Positions 8,459 to 17,000 of a stretch of 64,000 nt of DNA are shown here, piece after piece. The stretch is from Fragum whitleyi. Taxonomy: Eukaryota > Mollusca > Bivalvia > Cardiida > Cardiidae. Under the pieces are notes generated by a model. The model was not told the DNA's origin, did not search any database, and saw only the letters and a program-made list of their open reading frames with translations. The stretch's first letter is position 1; every line of letters starts with the position of its first letter. The stretch lies in NCBI GenBank assembly GCA_948146395.1, contig OX411544.1, positions 59,263,642 to 59,327,641 of the forward strand. The letters run 5' to 3'. A program made the position numbers and the translations under genes.

Positions 8459-11406
8459 GTAAATACTTATACATTTTGGCGATGTTTTTGTCGGAGTTTT
8501 GTATGTGATAAAAAGAAGATACTCCATTAGTTTCAGTGTAAAATGTATTTACTTTTCATCGAAAGAAGAACTAAAACATTATTTCAACAAGTGGCAAAGA
8601 AATTTCTCAACTGTCCACAATGTTTACCGCAGATTTCCTTTTACTTTTTTGTTAAAATAGTATTAGAAATGCAAATAAAAAAAAATGAGCCTGTGCATAT
8701 TTCCAACAAATTGAAATATCCGTGAGTTGCAAACATTGAGTAGCTTGACAGCCACCTACTGTAATTATGAAGTTGCCCGATGGCCTACAAATACTTTGAT
8801 GCCATATCTATCTACTAAGCGCATAGTGAAGACTCTGATCAGACTATGCGGCTGCACAGGCTGGTCAGAGTTTTTGCTTTGCGTATATTTGAAATCGATG
8901 GAAATCTAACTCACAGGCTCAATGACAAACAAACTGGTTATTCAAACATATTCCCTATACCCATATTAAGTCACATTTCAGATAAATGCCTCTGGTATTG
9001 TGAGCACAATCCTAAACATGTCTACATGCGGATGTTCAGGTGCCACACTGGCCATACCAGTATACGCCACTGATACGGGTGGGCTAGTTGGAACATCTAC
9101 GATCTTTATTACACTGTCAGTGACCTCAACAACCACACCCTCAACTACAACTGAAAGGTAAGAACTGTCTAAATATTATCAGGTAAACAGTCGTTGGGCG
9201 ACCCAAAGGTTGTATTCACAACTTACATGAATATATAGGTGTAGATACTACAATTTAACCACCAAAATACAGATTGTGTGAAAAAATCACGACCCAGTTT
9301 TAGGCAAGCTGGTTTGAGCATCTAAGATATATAAGCACAATCCTGATGTAAAAACATCCAGATTTTTGGAAACTGCATTGGTTATATCAGTATACGCCAA
9401 AATCAAAACTTACCGACTTTCTATCGTCGAAATTCTTGTGGAAAGCTTTGCTGGGATGACCCCACTACTTCCGAGGATCCTTGTATGGTAAAAGTAGATC
9501 TTTTAGAATAACTAGTGCTGAGTGAAAACGGCATTTTAAAGTAGAGAACTTATTGAAAACTTACCCGATTTTTACTAGTTTTGCATCTCTTTTTTGATTA
9601 AGCGCTTGATTTGGTCTCTTTCGTGCACGATTTCATTTCCGGAAGGACTGATAACGGACGGGACAGTACCCAAACCAACCGTCCTCTTCATGGTTGGAAA
9701 GAAGTGCCTATTATCTAGAATTGAATAGCTGAAAACTTGTTCCCAATTAAATGAGTTTTGCCTCAAAAGATAGATCTATGAATGAAGGTACAGCGCTAAT
9801 GAAATCACAGATCATTTCTGGCTACATCACCAGAGAGTTGAGCAATTTTTTATTGAACCAAGAGGTACTTTCGGTCTGGCCTATTTTAATATGCTTATTG
9901 ACTACCGGTACGTGTTCTGTCAATCACTAGAAATGATTGTCACTCCTTTCAGACCGATTTCATTTCTCGAGGAGTCCGATAATGCAGCCTGGTTAGCAGT
10001 TCTACTAGCAACGGCCGCTGTAACAGCCATTATAACTGGTTATGTTCTGTTGAAGTATGTGTTCACGGGCTCAAAAAATCTCTGCAAAACAAGGTAGGTT
10101 AAAATAGTCATAAATCATAAATTTTAATGTAACGAAATTTAAGCCTTGGTCCTAAATGAGATAGAGGAATAAAAGATTGCCTTTATTGAAACATTGTATA
10201 CAGAAATGAACAGTTTTATGGAATCAAATTCATATTTCTTTTTAAGTGAACGGTAGATACATATCATATAGATCTATTATGAACTCGCGGCTAGGGTTCC
10301 CTTTTCGACATTTTGATTCTAGACCCAGTTAACACTAGCTTGTGTCCATGAAAAAAATCATGACCGATACTTTTCAACAAAAGGGCCGAAATGGCCATTA
10401 TTCGCTCTCCTAAATTCTAATGGTCCAGTGGATGTCACCCAATGAACATTCTTGTTTCAATGAAAAGGCTAAAATACTTTAGGTGTCCTTCAACTAAATT
10501 AAAGTGAAAAATGCCCTGTTCTACTACGCTATTATCTAAAGTAATAAGTAATAATAATGGTATGAATTCCAAGAACAATATTTTTAAAAGTGTCACCCAA
10601 GGAACATTTTGGAAGAGTTTCGTTGAAATTGTCCTGATGATAAAAGAGGACATGGCATTCAAAGAATTCAAAGTAACAAAAAACGCCACGCCCTTATTTA
10701 TTGGTCGATCAAACTTTGAAGGTAAAGGGCCACCTTTGAAACTTTCTGGCAAAGTTTCATTGAAATAACTCCAGTTGTTCAGGGGATGTCGTTCAAAGAT
10801 TTCGTAGTGAAAAAGTGCCACACCCTGCCACCCCAATATTAAAGGGCTACTAAGAATTTTTCGAACAATTTTTAAAGAGGGACACCAAAAAAGAATATTC
10901 TGGCAGTTTCGTCCTGTTCCATGGGTTCAGGAGGTGACGTCGTTCATGGACTCTAGAGTGAAAAAAGGCCAATCGCTGCCACGCCAATATTTTATACCCC
11001 AATCAGAATTTGGCGAACAGTTTTTGAAGAGGGCACCAAAAGAACATTCTTGCAAAGTTTCATTGAAATAAGCCTAGCCATTTAGGAGAAGGAGACGTTT
11101 TAAGATTATTGAAGACGCACGACTGAGTCAGGATATTCCATAAAGGTCGCATTGTGCATTTTGTAAAATTTCAAGGTCTTAGTGTTTCTCATCATATAAC
11201 TAGGACAAGATACAAATCGCTCTTCTTCTCTGGTAATCCATAGGTGTAATAAGCCATCAAAGAATAAATTCGGCAAGTCAAAGCCAAATATAAACAGAAA
11301 GAAGACAACAAACCAACAAAGCAGACCAGAAACAATTCAGGAAGAACCTACAACAAGCCAGTATCGACCTAAAAGTAATTGTCGTTTTCTTCCTATAAAG
11401 CTATAA
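8280..11406 (+). CDS. Cadherin-like single-pass membrane protein, 3' part of gene
   Basis: Four exons join in phase (8280-8458, 8982-9157, 9953-10093, 11244-11406), all with GT-AG introns, giving about 219 C-terminal residues. Exons 1-2 encode one cadherin repeat: a degenerate calcium-binding linker DTNNYTPVF (family norm DxNDxxPxF), then NATDADTGTFGQFTYSL (family DADxGxN...YSL), and at the end ATDTGGLVGTSTIFITL. A Ser/Thr/Pro stretch follows, then a hydrophobic membrane segment AWLAVLLATAAVTAIITGYV and a basic tail of about 60 residues ending FLPIKL. The tail has no catenin-binding signature I recognise. By family this is a cell-surface adhesion or recognition protein with the N-terminus outside. 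Upstream exons were not found; the satellite to the left may lie in an intron. The stop codon lies in the LINE tail junction (see findings). Confidence 0.75.
8818..8882. repeat. Fold-back MITE family C, copy 1
   Basis: Near-palindrome: GAAGACTCTGATCAGACTAT and its imperfect complement CAGGCTGGTCAGAGTTTTTG around a CGGCTGCA centre. Related copies lie at 19390, 26964, 33575 and 54951. It sits in the intron of the cadherin-like gene. Confidence 0.7.
8982..9157 (+). CDS. Cadherin-like gene, exon for second half of repeat plus Ser/Thr linker
   Basis: Acceptor TCACATTTCAG, donor GAAAG|GTAAGA. It starts INASGIVSTI, contains YATDTGGLVGTSTIFITLSV (final strands of the fold) and ends in a TSTTTPSTTTE linker suited to O-glycosylation. 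Leaves in phase 2. Confidence 0.75.
9320..9402 (+). pseudogene. Relic duplicate of the preceding cadherin exon
   Basis: The segment containing ATAAGCACAATCCT, then ACATCCAGAT, then GCATTGGTTATATCAGTATA and CGCCA aligns base by base with the exon at 8982-9157 (GTGAGCACAATCCT...GGCCATACCAGTATACGCCA). An in-frame TAA and loss of the exon ends show that it is dead. Confidence 0.6.
9575..9766 (-). CDS. Unidentified antisense ORF inside the cadherin-like gene
   Basis: A plausible terminal exon: a TTTTCAG acceptor-like site near 9730, then about 50 codons (motifs RTVGLGTVPSVISPSGNEIV and HERDQIKRLIKKEMQN) and TAG. I do not recognise it, and no companion exon is visible. It may be part of a mobile element or chance. 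Confidence 0.2.
   Translation of the reverse strand: MRQNSFNWEQVFSYSILDNRHFFPTMKRTVGLGTVPSVISPSGNEIVHERDQIKRLIKKEMQN
9953..10093 (+). CDS. Cadherin-like gene, transmembrane exon
   Basis: Acceptor CACTCCTTTCAG, donor ACAAG|GTAGGT. It encodes a juxtamembrane PISFLEESDN, about 24 hydrophobic residues (from AWLAVLLATA to LLKYVF), then basic residues SKNLCK consistent with the cytoplasmic side. Phase 2 at both ends. Confidence 0.75.
10375..11110 (-). mobile_element. Decayed pearl/Helentron-like element
   Basis: On the minus strand the 3' end reads GGCCATTTCGGCC followed by CTTTTGTT, a hairpin plus T-rich terminus like the intact elements at 32221 and 39737. The interior holds degenerate ~160-bp repeats with GGGTGACACTTTTAAA-like and CATTGAAATAAC-type blocks related to the core of the 32 kb element. 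It lies in the intron before the last cadherin exon. Confidence 0.5.
11244..11406 (+). CDS. Cadherin-like gene, cytoplasmic-tail exon
   Basis: Acceptor TGGTAATCCATAG. It encodes a basic, Gln/Thr-rich tail (GKSKPNINRKKTTNQQ...SQYRPKSNCRFLPIKL) and stops at TAA 11404-11406, the first unit of the (TAA)n that marks the LINE 3' tail. The native tail could therefore be shortened by the insertion. Confidence 0.65.
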
Positions 11407-11430
11407 TAATAATAATAATAATAATAATAA
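11403..11430. repeat. (TAA)n microsatellite, LINE 3' tail
   Basis: Nine perfect ATA/TAA triplets immediately before CTTTATTTAGC, the reverse complement of GCTAAATAAAG. It is the terminal repeat by which this LINE clade primes. Confidence 0.85.
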
Positions 11431-11559
11431 CTTTATTTAGCGAAGGTAGCTTATTAAGAAAACATAGTACATAAAACAATGGTACAGTGATTTACTTATT
11501 TTCAATAAGGCCTTCGGTTAACCGTGAAATTCAAGAAATAGTCATTCTAACATTAATCA

Positions 11560-11752
11560 CACACACAAGCAGATGTACACCGACACGCGCACGCACACGC
11601 AAGCACACACGCACACGCAAACACACACTCACTCGAGCACACACGCATACACACGCACACACACACACACACACTCACAAACACACACACACAGACGAAA
11701 ATTACACGCATGTACACACTCATACACAGGAATTTGGACACACACGCTGATT
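11560..11752. repeat. (CA)n-rich microsatellite
   Basis: Imperfect CA/CACG repeat within the LINE 3' UTR. Short open frames over it are artefacts. Confidence 0.95.
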
Positions 11753-11832
11753 AAAAAATTATAAAAGAAATAATCCAGTGGTTGTTTTGTAGCAATATTA
11801 AGAAAAGTCATTCACAGTAATCAAATAGCTTT

Positions 11833-14800
11833 TTAGGCTTTTTTTTTTAATATAGCTATGTAAGTAATGGATCTAATGCTAAACGGAATTGAATTCCAGT
11901 ATTTCATACCACACACAGAAAATGATTTTTTGATATACTCGGTTTTTGAAATATACTTATTAGTAATTTCATTATTTGTTTCGGATCTTAGTGTGTAAAA
12001 CCGGTTCCTGCTTAGATCGAAAAGATTCGACATGTATGATGGAGTTAATCCGTTAATAGTTTTATAGACCATCAAAACGGTGAAGTATACACAACGAGTC
12101 TTGAAAGTTAGCCATTTTAGAGAGACTAAATTATCTTTGGAACAAGACCTTGTTGGCTTATTGAGAATCAATCGTGCTGCTCTTTTTTGGACTTTTGTTA
12201 ATGTATTCATAAAAGAAGAATTGCATTGACTCCATGTTATACAACCGTAATCAAAATATGGTGTTATATACGAATTATAAAAACTCTGCTGCATTTCCGG
12301 TGTCAAAAAATATTTTATTCGTTTGAGTAAATGTATTTTAGATGACAATTTCGCACAGGTATTTTCCACATGAGTTTTCCAAGACAGTGTTTTATCTATA
12401 TACACTCCTAACAATTTTTGCGTTGGAACATTTTCTATTACACTATCGGATGTATGTAGATTGAGATTTTGAGTGTTTCTAAGTCTATTATTACTCCCTA
12501 TCAGCATACAGGTTGTCTTTTGTGGGTTCAGAACCATGTTATTTTTTACACACCATTTCTCCACTTTTAAAAGATCATTTTGTAAAACTTCGTTGATTTG
12601 TTTGATACAAGAACTAGACTCGTGTAAAGTTGCGTCATCGGCATACATATCGAGTCTTGAAGACACATTAATTGGCAAGTCATTCATGTAAAGCAAAAAC
12701 AAGATAGGGCCGAGAATAGATCCCTGAGGGACCCCAGATAAAACTAGTCTTGCATCAGACGCGACCGTTCCATGTTTGACAACTTGGAATCTACTTTTTA
12801 AATATGAATTGAATAGCTTGCAAGAATTTTCCGAGAAGTGATACAATTTCAACTTGTGCAAAAGTATTTCATGATCAACGAGATCGAACGCTTTTCTAAA
12901 ATCAAGAAAAACAGATCCAATTACATTTCCTTTATCAATGTCAGTTAACCACGTATCTATCAAGTGGATAAGGGCTGTTTGGCATGAATGGTTTGCTCTG
13001 AAGCCTGACTGCCGTGAATATAATATATTTGTTTTCTCTATAAAATTATTAAGTTGGTTAGCAATATGTCTTTCAAATATTTTTGACATGGTTGGTAGTA
13101 TTGAAATCGGTCTGTAATTATTAGGGTCCTCTTTATCACCGCCTTTAAAAATAGGTGTCACATTAGCTTTTTTGAAATCTGTAGGAAATATGCCATTTGA
13201 AATACATTTATTTAAAATACAGGATATTGGTGTTGAAATGAAGTGTTTACATAATTTCAATATGTTAGCACCGATATTGTCGCAACCAGATGATTTTTTA
13301 GAGTCTAAATTTTCAATAATATGTTTAACCTCTAATGGTGATATGAATCCTATATCGAAATACATATCCAAAAGTTTTTCGTTTAAATAAGATTCTAAGG
13401 TTTTAAAGTTTGAAATGTCTAATGGACTTCTATCAATTATGTTTGAAATATTGGAAAAATGTTTATTCAGCTCATTAACGATTGACTCTGTACCCTCTAC
13501 CAAAATGTCATTTACACGTAAACATGACGGTACTTTTTGAATAGGAGCAGTATTATCCGAAATAGTTCTCAAGTTTTGCAATAAGATTTTTTGGTCAGTC
13601 CGATTCTTCACAGCATTGTTAAAAAATTCTCGTTTACTTTTTCTTATTATCGATTTTACTTTATTTCGCCAGATTTTATACATTTTCCAGTTGTTTGTGC
13701 GTTTAAATTTATCCCTTACATCTATAGCATTTTTAATTTCATTATTATACCAATCTGGTTGTTTTGGTCGCTTAACTCGCTTTTCTTTAATTGGTATGTG
13801 TTTATTAAGAAGGGTATTCAGGCGATCATAAAAGTACTCCAGTGCGTGATTTGGATCAACGATTATTTCTAGCACATCAAAATTGATGCATGACAGATCG
13901 TGTAAAAAGGGGTCAATTTCTAACCTTGAAAAACATCTGTAATTTATTGTTTGATTGGCTTTTGTATTTTTGAATAAATGATTACATTTAAATGTAAATC
14001 CGATTGGATAATGATCACTTATACCTATTTTAGGAATAATCGTTTCGGAGATAAATTGGGGACATGTACTGTATATATGATCAATTATGCTTTCTGAATT
14101 CTTCGTTTTCCTTGTTGGAGTTTTGATATGTTGATGAAGACCTAAGTCATTTACTAATTTCGACCATTTTGAATTATTATATGTACCACTTGATGAAATA
14201 TTTATGTTAAAGTCTCCTGCAATGATGAAATCCAGGTTACTGTTTTCTGCGTTGTTTAATTGATTTTCATATATGTCAATCCAATTTTGACCGCTACTTG
14301 GTGGTCTATATATGAAACTTAATAAAATGGGTTTACTATGTGACAACTTTATTTCAATCCAAATACATTCAATATCGCCGAATTCTAAGTCCGATCTTCT
14401 TCTATATTGTACTTCATTTGATATGTATACTATTAATCCTCCACCAAGTTTACCTTTTCTGTCTTTTCTTTCAATTTTGAAGCCATTGATATTTATTCGC
14501 GAATCTTCAACATTACTATTTAGAAATGTTTCTGCGAAACAAAAGATATTGAGCAATTCAGACCCGCTTAAAATTAATTTAATTTCATCAATTTTAGGGA
14601 GTAAATGTTGAATATTCAAATAAGCTACATGCAAACCTTTCTGCTTAAAATCGAAAAGTTGGATACTTTCCATATTAATGTTAATAAGATCTGTACCATT
14701 GTTTTCTTTTATAGCATTAGAATTTGAAGATTTGATGTGATGACTTTTCTTAATAGTTGAATTTTTACTTTGATTTGAAGATACGTCTTCTTCAATACAC

Positions 14801-15009
14801 ATTGAATGAGCATTGCAAGAAGAAGTACTTGTACATTGAATAGGTTTAGTAATATTACTAGCATGAGTAATTATCGTTGATAATTCTGCAGAAGTCACTG
14901 TAGAATTACACTGACAATTAATTAAATAGTCATTACAAGTGATACATAAATCTGAGAGTACGTCAAATCTGTTGCCACAAATCAAAGAGTCATGTATGTC
15001 CGACCTGTC
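11833..15009 (-). CDS. LINE ORF2: endonuclease and reverse transcriptase
   Basis: About 1,050 codons from a TTG at 14985, or 1,058 if counted from directly after the ORF1 stop at 15010. Numbering below is from the TTG codon. Endonuclease (about 115-330): AYLNIQHL, AETFLN (Glu152), GDFNIN (Asp258), GISDHYP (Asp324-His325). Reverse transcriptase (about 550-850): SGCDNIGANIL, NYRPISILPTMSKIFE, SVFLDFRKAFD (Asp695), SGVPQGSILGP, MYADDATL (Asp783, Asp784). A C-terminal region with ITPYFDYGCITWS follows. It nicks target DNA and copies the element RNA in place (target-primed reverse transcription). The N-terminus has a Cys-rich segment (CGNRF...CITC...CQC) but no in-frame ATG before codon 62. Confidence 0.93.
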   Translation of the reverse strand, partial: DRSDIHDSLICGNRFDVLSDLCITCNDYLINCQCNSTVTSAELSTIITHASNITKPIQCTSTSSCNAHSMCIEEDVSSNQSKNSTIKKSHHIKSSNSNAIKENNGTDLININMESIQLFDFKQKGLHVAYLNIQHLLPKIDEIKLILSGSELLNIFCFAETFLNSNVEDSRININGFKIERKDRKGKLGGGLIVYISNEVQYRRRSDLEFGDIECIWIEIKLSHSKPILLSFIYRPPSSGQNWIDIYENQLNNAENSNLDFIIAGDFNINISSSGTYNNSKWSKLVNDLGLHQHIKTPTRKTKNSESIIDHIYSTCPQFISETIIPKIGISDHYPIGFTFKCNHLFKNTKANQTINYRCFSRLEIDPFLHDLSCINFDVLEIIVDPNHALEYFYDRLNTLLNKHIPIKEKRVKRPKQPDWYNNEIKNAIDVRDKFKRTNNWKMYKIWRNKVKSIIRKSKREFFNNAVKNRTDQKILLQNLRTISDNTAPIQKVPSCLRVNDILVEGTESIVNELNKHFSNISNIIDRSPLDISNFKTLESYLNEKLLDMYFDIGFISPLEVKHIIENLDSKKSSGCDNIGANILKLCKHFISTPISCILNKCISNGIFPTDFKKANVTPIFKGGDKEDPNNYRPISILPTMSKIFERHIANQLNNFIEKTNILYSRQSGFRANHSCQTALIHLIDTWLTDIDKGNVIGSVFLDFRKAFDLVDHEILLHKLKLYHFSENSCKLFNSYLKSRFQVVKHGTVASDARLVLSGVPQGSILGPILFLLYMNDLPINVSSRLDMYADDATLHESSSCIKQINEVLQNDLLKVEKWCVKNNMVLNPQKTTCMLIGSNNRLRNTQNLNLHTSDSVIENVPTQKLLGVYIDKTLSWKTHVENTCAKLSSKIHLLKRIKYFLTPEMQQSFYNSYITPYFDYGCITWSQCNSSFMNTLTKVQKRAARLILNKPTRSCSKDNLVSLKWLTFKTRCVYFTVLMVYKTINGLTPSYMSNLFDLSRNRFYTLRSETNNEITNKYISKTEYIKKSFSVCGMKYWNSIPFSIRSITYIAILKKKA

Positions 15010-16254
15010 CTACCATGTTTTGTCCCAACATTCATATGAGTAATGGTTCGATCTTCCACAATGCCAACAACGCTTTCTGTTTTGTGCACCATTATTATGT
15101 CCACGACCGTTATCGTAAACCATTTGTTTTCTCTCGCCATTTTTCGACTCATCTTTGGAAGTTTTAAAACCCGACTTTTTCCCAGGTAACTTGCACTTGA
15201 CTATAGGAATAATTTTTTCGATCACTCTAATCAATGTTCTTGTCCCTGTTGGCATCAAATGTATACCATCTCTATAATAAAGCGCATCAACTGTTTCGCC
15301 AGTTCCATACACGAACGAAGTGTAACAGTCAATTAGTGAGGCGTCTGACTGTTCGCATACTTGCTTGATTAAATCGTTCAAAGGTGTCACCTCGGTATCT
15401 TGTCGCGGACAGACTGTGCATAAGAAAACTTTGCACTGTGATGCTACTGTATTCATCAAACGTCTAAGCTCCTCATAAAGAGATTTCATCGGTGTTCCAT
15501 TCGCTGCGTCGTTTCCACCCGCATACACAATTCTACTGTCATATCTATCCACGTTCATGTTGTTTATTCTTGTACATATATCATCCAATTGCTTCCCGCG
15601 TAATGTCATTACACACACATTATTTCTAAGCCCTCGTAATTTTATTCCTTTAAGTATAGAGTCCCCAATCAAAAGAATATCCTTTTTATCAGTAATTGGA
15701 TACTTCTTCGCACATTGTTTTAATCCAAAAGCTGACTGGTCTTTGGAATATTTAGATGGTTTCTGAGACTGTAGAGAGTTCTTGCGGCTGTCTGGCGTCG
15801 TCGTAACTACGACTTCTTTAGGCGGTGTTTCGTCTTTATCTTGGTACTGTTGCTTATTCTCCTTACAAGGCTCATGTGTATTAGTCTGGTCTGTGGTTAA
15901 CGCTGCGGTCATCGAGTCTAGTTTAAGGTGTAACTTATGACTCATCTTTATTAATTCTTCTTTTATATCATCTTTTTCGTTTATCAGATGGGTTATTTTG
16001 CATGCGTTACCGATCGCAGTTTCATGATTGTTGTAAATTGAATTTAAATGTTCCGTTATCTTCTGCAGTTTTTCGTTCGTTGAAGACACGTGCATTTTGA
16101 AGTTTTCCTTTAGATCTCTCATATCCTTCATTAAATGGTCAAGAATATTTACTATTTGCCACATTGCATTTTCATTATCGAGAGTGTTGATTAAAGTATC
16201 TTGAACTTGTTTTATTGTGTTTACCTGATTTTTGTCCCTTGGCTTGTCAACCAT
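15010..16254 (-). CDS. LINE ORF1: coiled coil, SGNH esterase, CCHC zinc knuckle
   Basis: First ATG at 16254 (MVDKPRDKNQ); four open codons precede it. Residues about 15-130 are heptad-rich and probably a coiled coil for trimerisation. About 190-350 form an SGNH/GDSL hydrolase: block I ILLIGDSILKG (nucleophile Ser), YAGGNDAANG (Gly/Asn of the oxyanion hole) and YYRDGIHLMPTG (Asp and His). The C-terminus has CWHCGRSNHYSYEC, an exact CX2CX4HX4C knuckle. CR1/L2 ORF1 proteins bind element RNA, and many carry such an esterase. It ends KTW then TAG, and the same frame continues into ORF2. Confidence 0.9.
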   Translation of the reverse strand: MVDKPRDKNQVNTIKQVQDTLINTLDNENAMWQIVNILDHLMKDMRDLKENFKMHVSSTNEKLQKITEHLNSIYNNHETAIGNACKITHLINEKDDIKEELIKMSHKLHLKLDSMTAALTTDQTNTHEPCKENKQQYQDKDETPPKEVVVTTTPDSRKNSLQSQKPSKYSKDQSAFGLKQCAKKYPITDKKDILLIGDSILKGIKLRGLRNNVCVMTLRGKQLDDICTRINNMNVDRYDSRIVYAGGNDAANGTPMKSLYEELRRLMNTVASQCKVFLCTVCPRQDTEVTPLNDLIKQVCEQSDASLIDCYTSFVYGTGETVDALYYRDGIHLMPTGTRTLIRVIEKIIPIVKCKLPGKKSGFKTSKDESKNGERKQMVYDNGRGHNNGAQNRKRCWHCGRSNHYSYECWDKTW

Positions 16255-16305
16255 TTTGTTGCACAATTTTGTGTCTGAGGCATTTATGGTTCAAATTTCA
16301 ATTGA

Positions 16306-16953
16306 TTAAATTTTATTATCTTTGGATATCATGGGAGTATTACATTTACTAATACTGTTAATATGTTCACTCATTTCGCTGCGCTCACTTACTTCTATAG
16401 TTGATTCCTTTTTTTCCTTCTCGTTTGGTCGTTCATCTATCACAACAGATATGGCCGATATCTGTTTTGTCTCAGCTGTCTTAAGTTTATCATCTCCGTC
16501 ATCACCCCGGGAATTATGTCGAGCGCCAACTGTTGGTTCATCATCCACCGGAGAGTCATGGGATAAACTTTTAATGGACTTTCTATTCATTTTTCGTTCA
16601 TTTGTTCCTTTGTCTTTTTGAAAGAGACATATCTCGATCGCTCTCTTTATTTGATTATTCATGTCCTCAATTGAAAGATTCTGGTTTTCGACTTTGCCCT
16701 CTATTAAGCGGAAAATCTTTTCACAATGTTTATGTGTAAATAATCCTTCTTGTTTGCCATTTACTAAACAGGAAGACTTTGTATTGTACATGTTGATTGT
16801 GTAAATGCATTTCCCAGATGAGCTTAATTTATATTTGGTTTCTACAAGGTTTTCTGTTTTATCAAATACTGGAACTTTCTGACACAAGCCTTTAAATTCA
16901 TCTCTCAAGTAAAATTCATCAGCACATAATTTATGTGAATTATTTATATACAT
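16306..16953 (-). CDS. LINE 5' ORF of unknown function (215 aa)
   Basis: ATG at 16953, stop TAA at 16306; 39 bases and a second in-frame TGA separate it from ORF1. The first ~115 residues look globular (KLSSSGKCIYTINMYNTKSS and CLVNGKQEGLF, plus a HKHCEKIFRLI segment); the rest is charged and low complexity. It is in the same frame as ORF1 and ORF2. I recall similar 'YTINMY.TKSS.LVNG' segments in other molluscan LINE-associated proteins, but the function is unknown. Confidence 0.7.
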   Translation of the reverse strand: MYINNSHKLCADEFYLRDEFKGLCQKVPVFDKTENLVETKYKLSSSGKCIYTINMYNTKSSCLVNGKQEGLFTHKHCEKIFRLIEGKVENQNLSIEDMNNQIKRAIEICLFQKDKGTNERKMNRKSIKSLSHDSPVDDEPTVGARHNSRGDDGDDKLKTAETKQISAISVVIDERPNEKEKKESTIEVSERSEMSEHINSISKCNTPMISKDNKI

Positions 16954-17000
16954 AATTTATTAGAATTTTCCGTTTATATAGTTACAAGATGGTTCTTTTT

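Larger units (their letters stand above)
11401..17000 (-). mobile_element. Near full-length CR1/L2-type LINE
   Basis: On the minus strand, three ORFs are followed by a 3' end reading GCTAAATAAAG and a (TTA)n tail at 11403-11430. This is the 3' microsatellite ending usual for CR1/L2-clade elements, which lack poly(A). The 3' UTR carries a ~190-bp (TG)n-type microsatellite. ORF1 has an SGNH/GDSL esterase and a zinc knuckle; ORF2 has an AP-type endonuclease and a reverse transcriptase. All catalytic motifs are present. The 5' boundary is not visible; 17000 is an estimate just beyond the first ATG. Confidence 0.85.

Noticed and set aside
11487..11811. Several overlapping ORFs of 60-87 codons on both strands
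   Set aside because: They are translations of the (CA)n microsatellite in the LINE 3' UTR (His-Thr or Cys-Val repeats).
12473..14611. Plus-strand ORFs of 70-100 codons within the LINE
   Set aside because: Shadows of ORF2 on the opposite strand.
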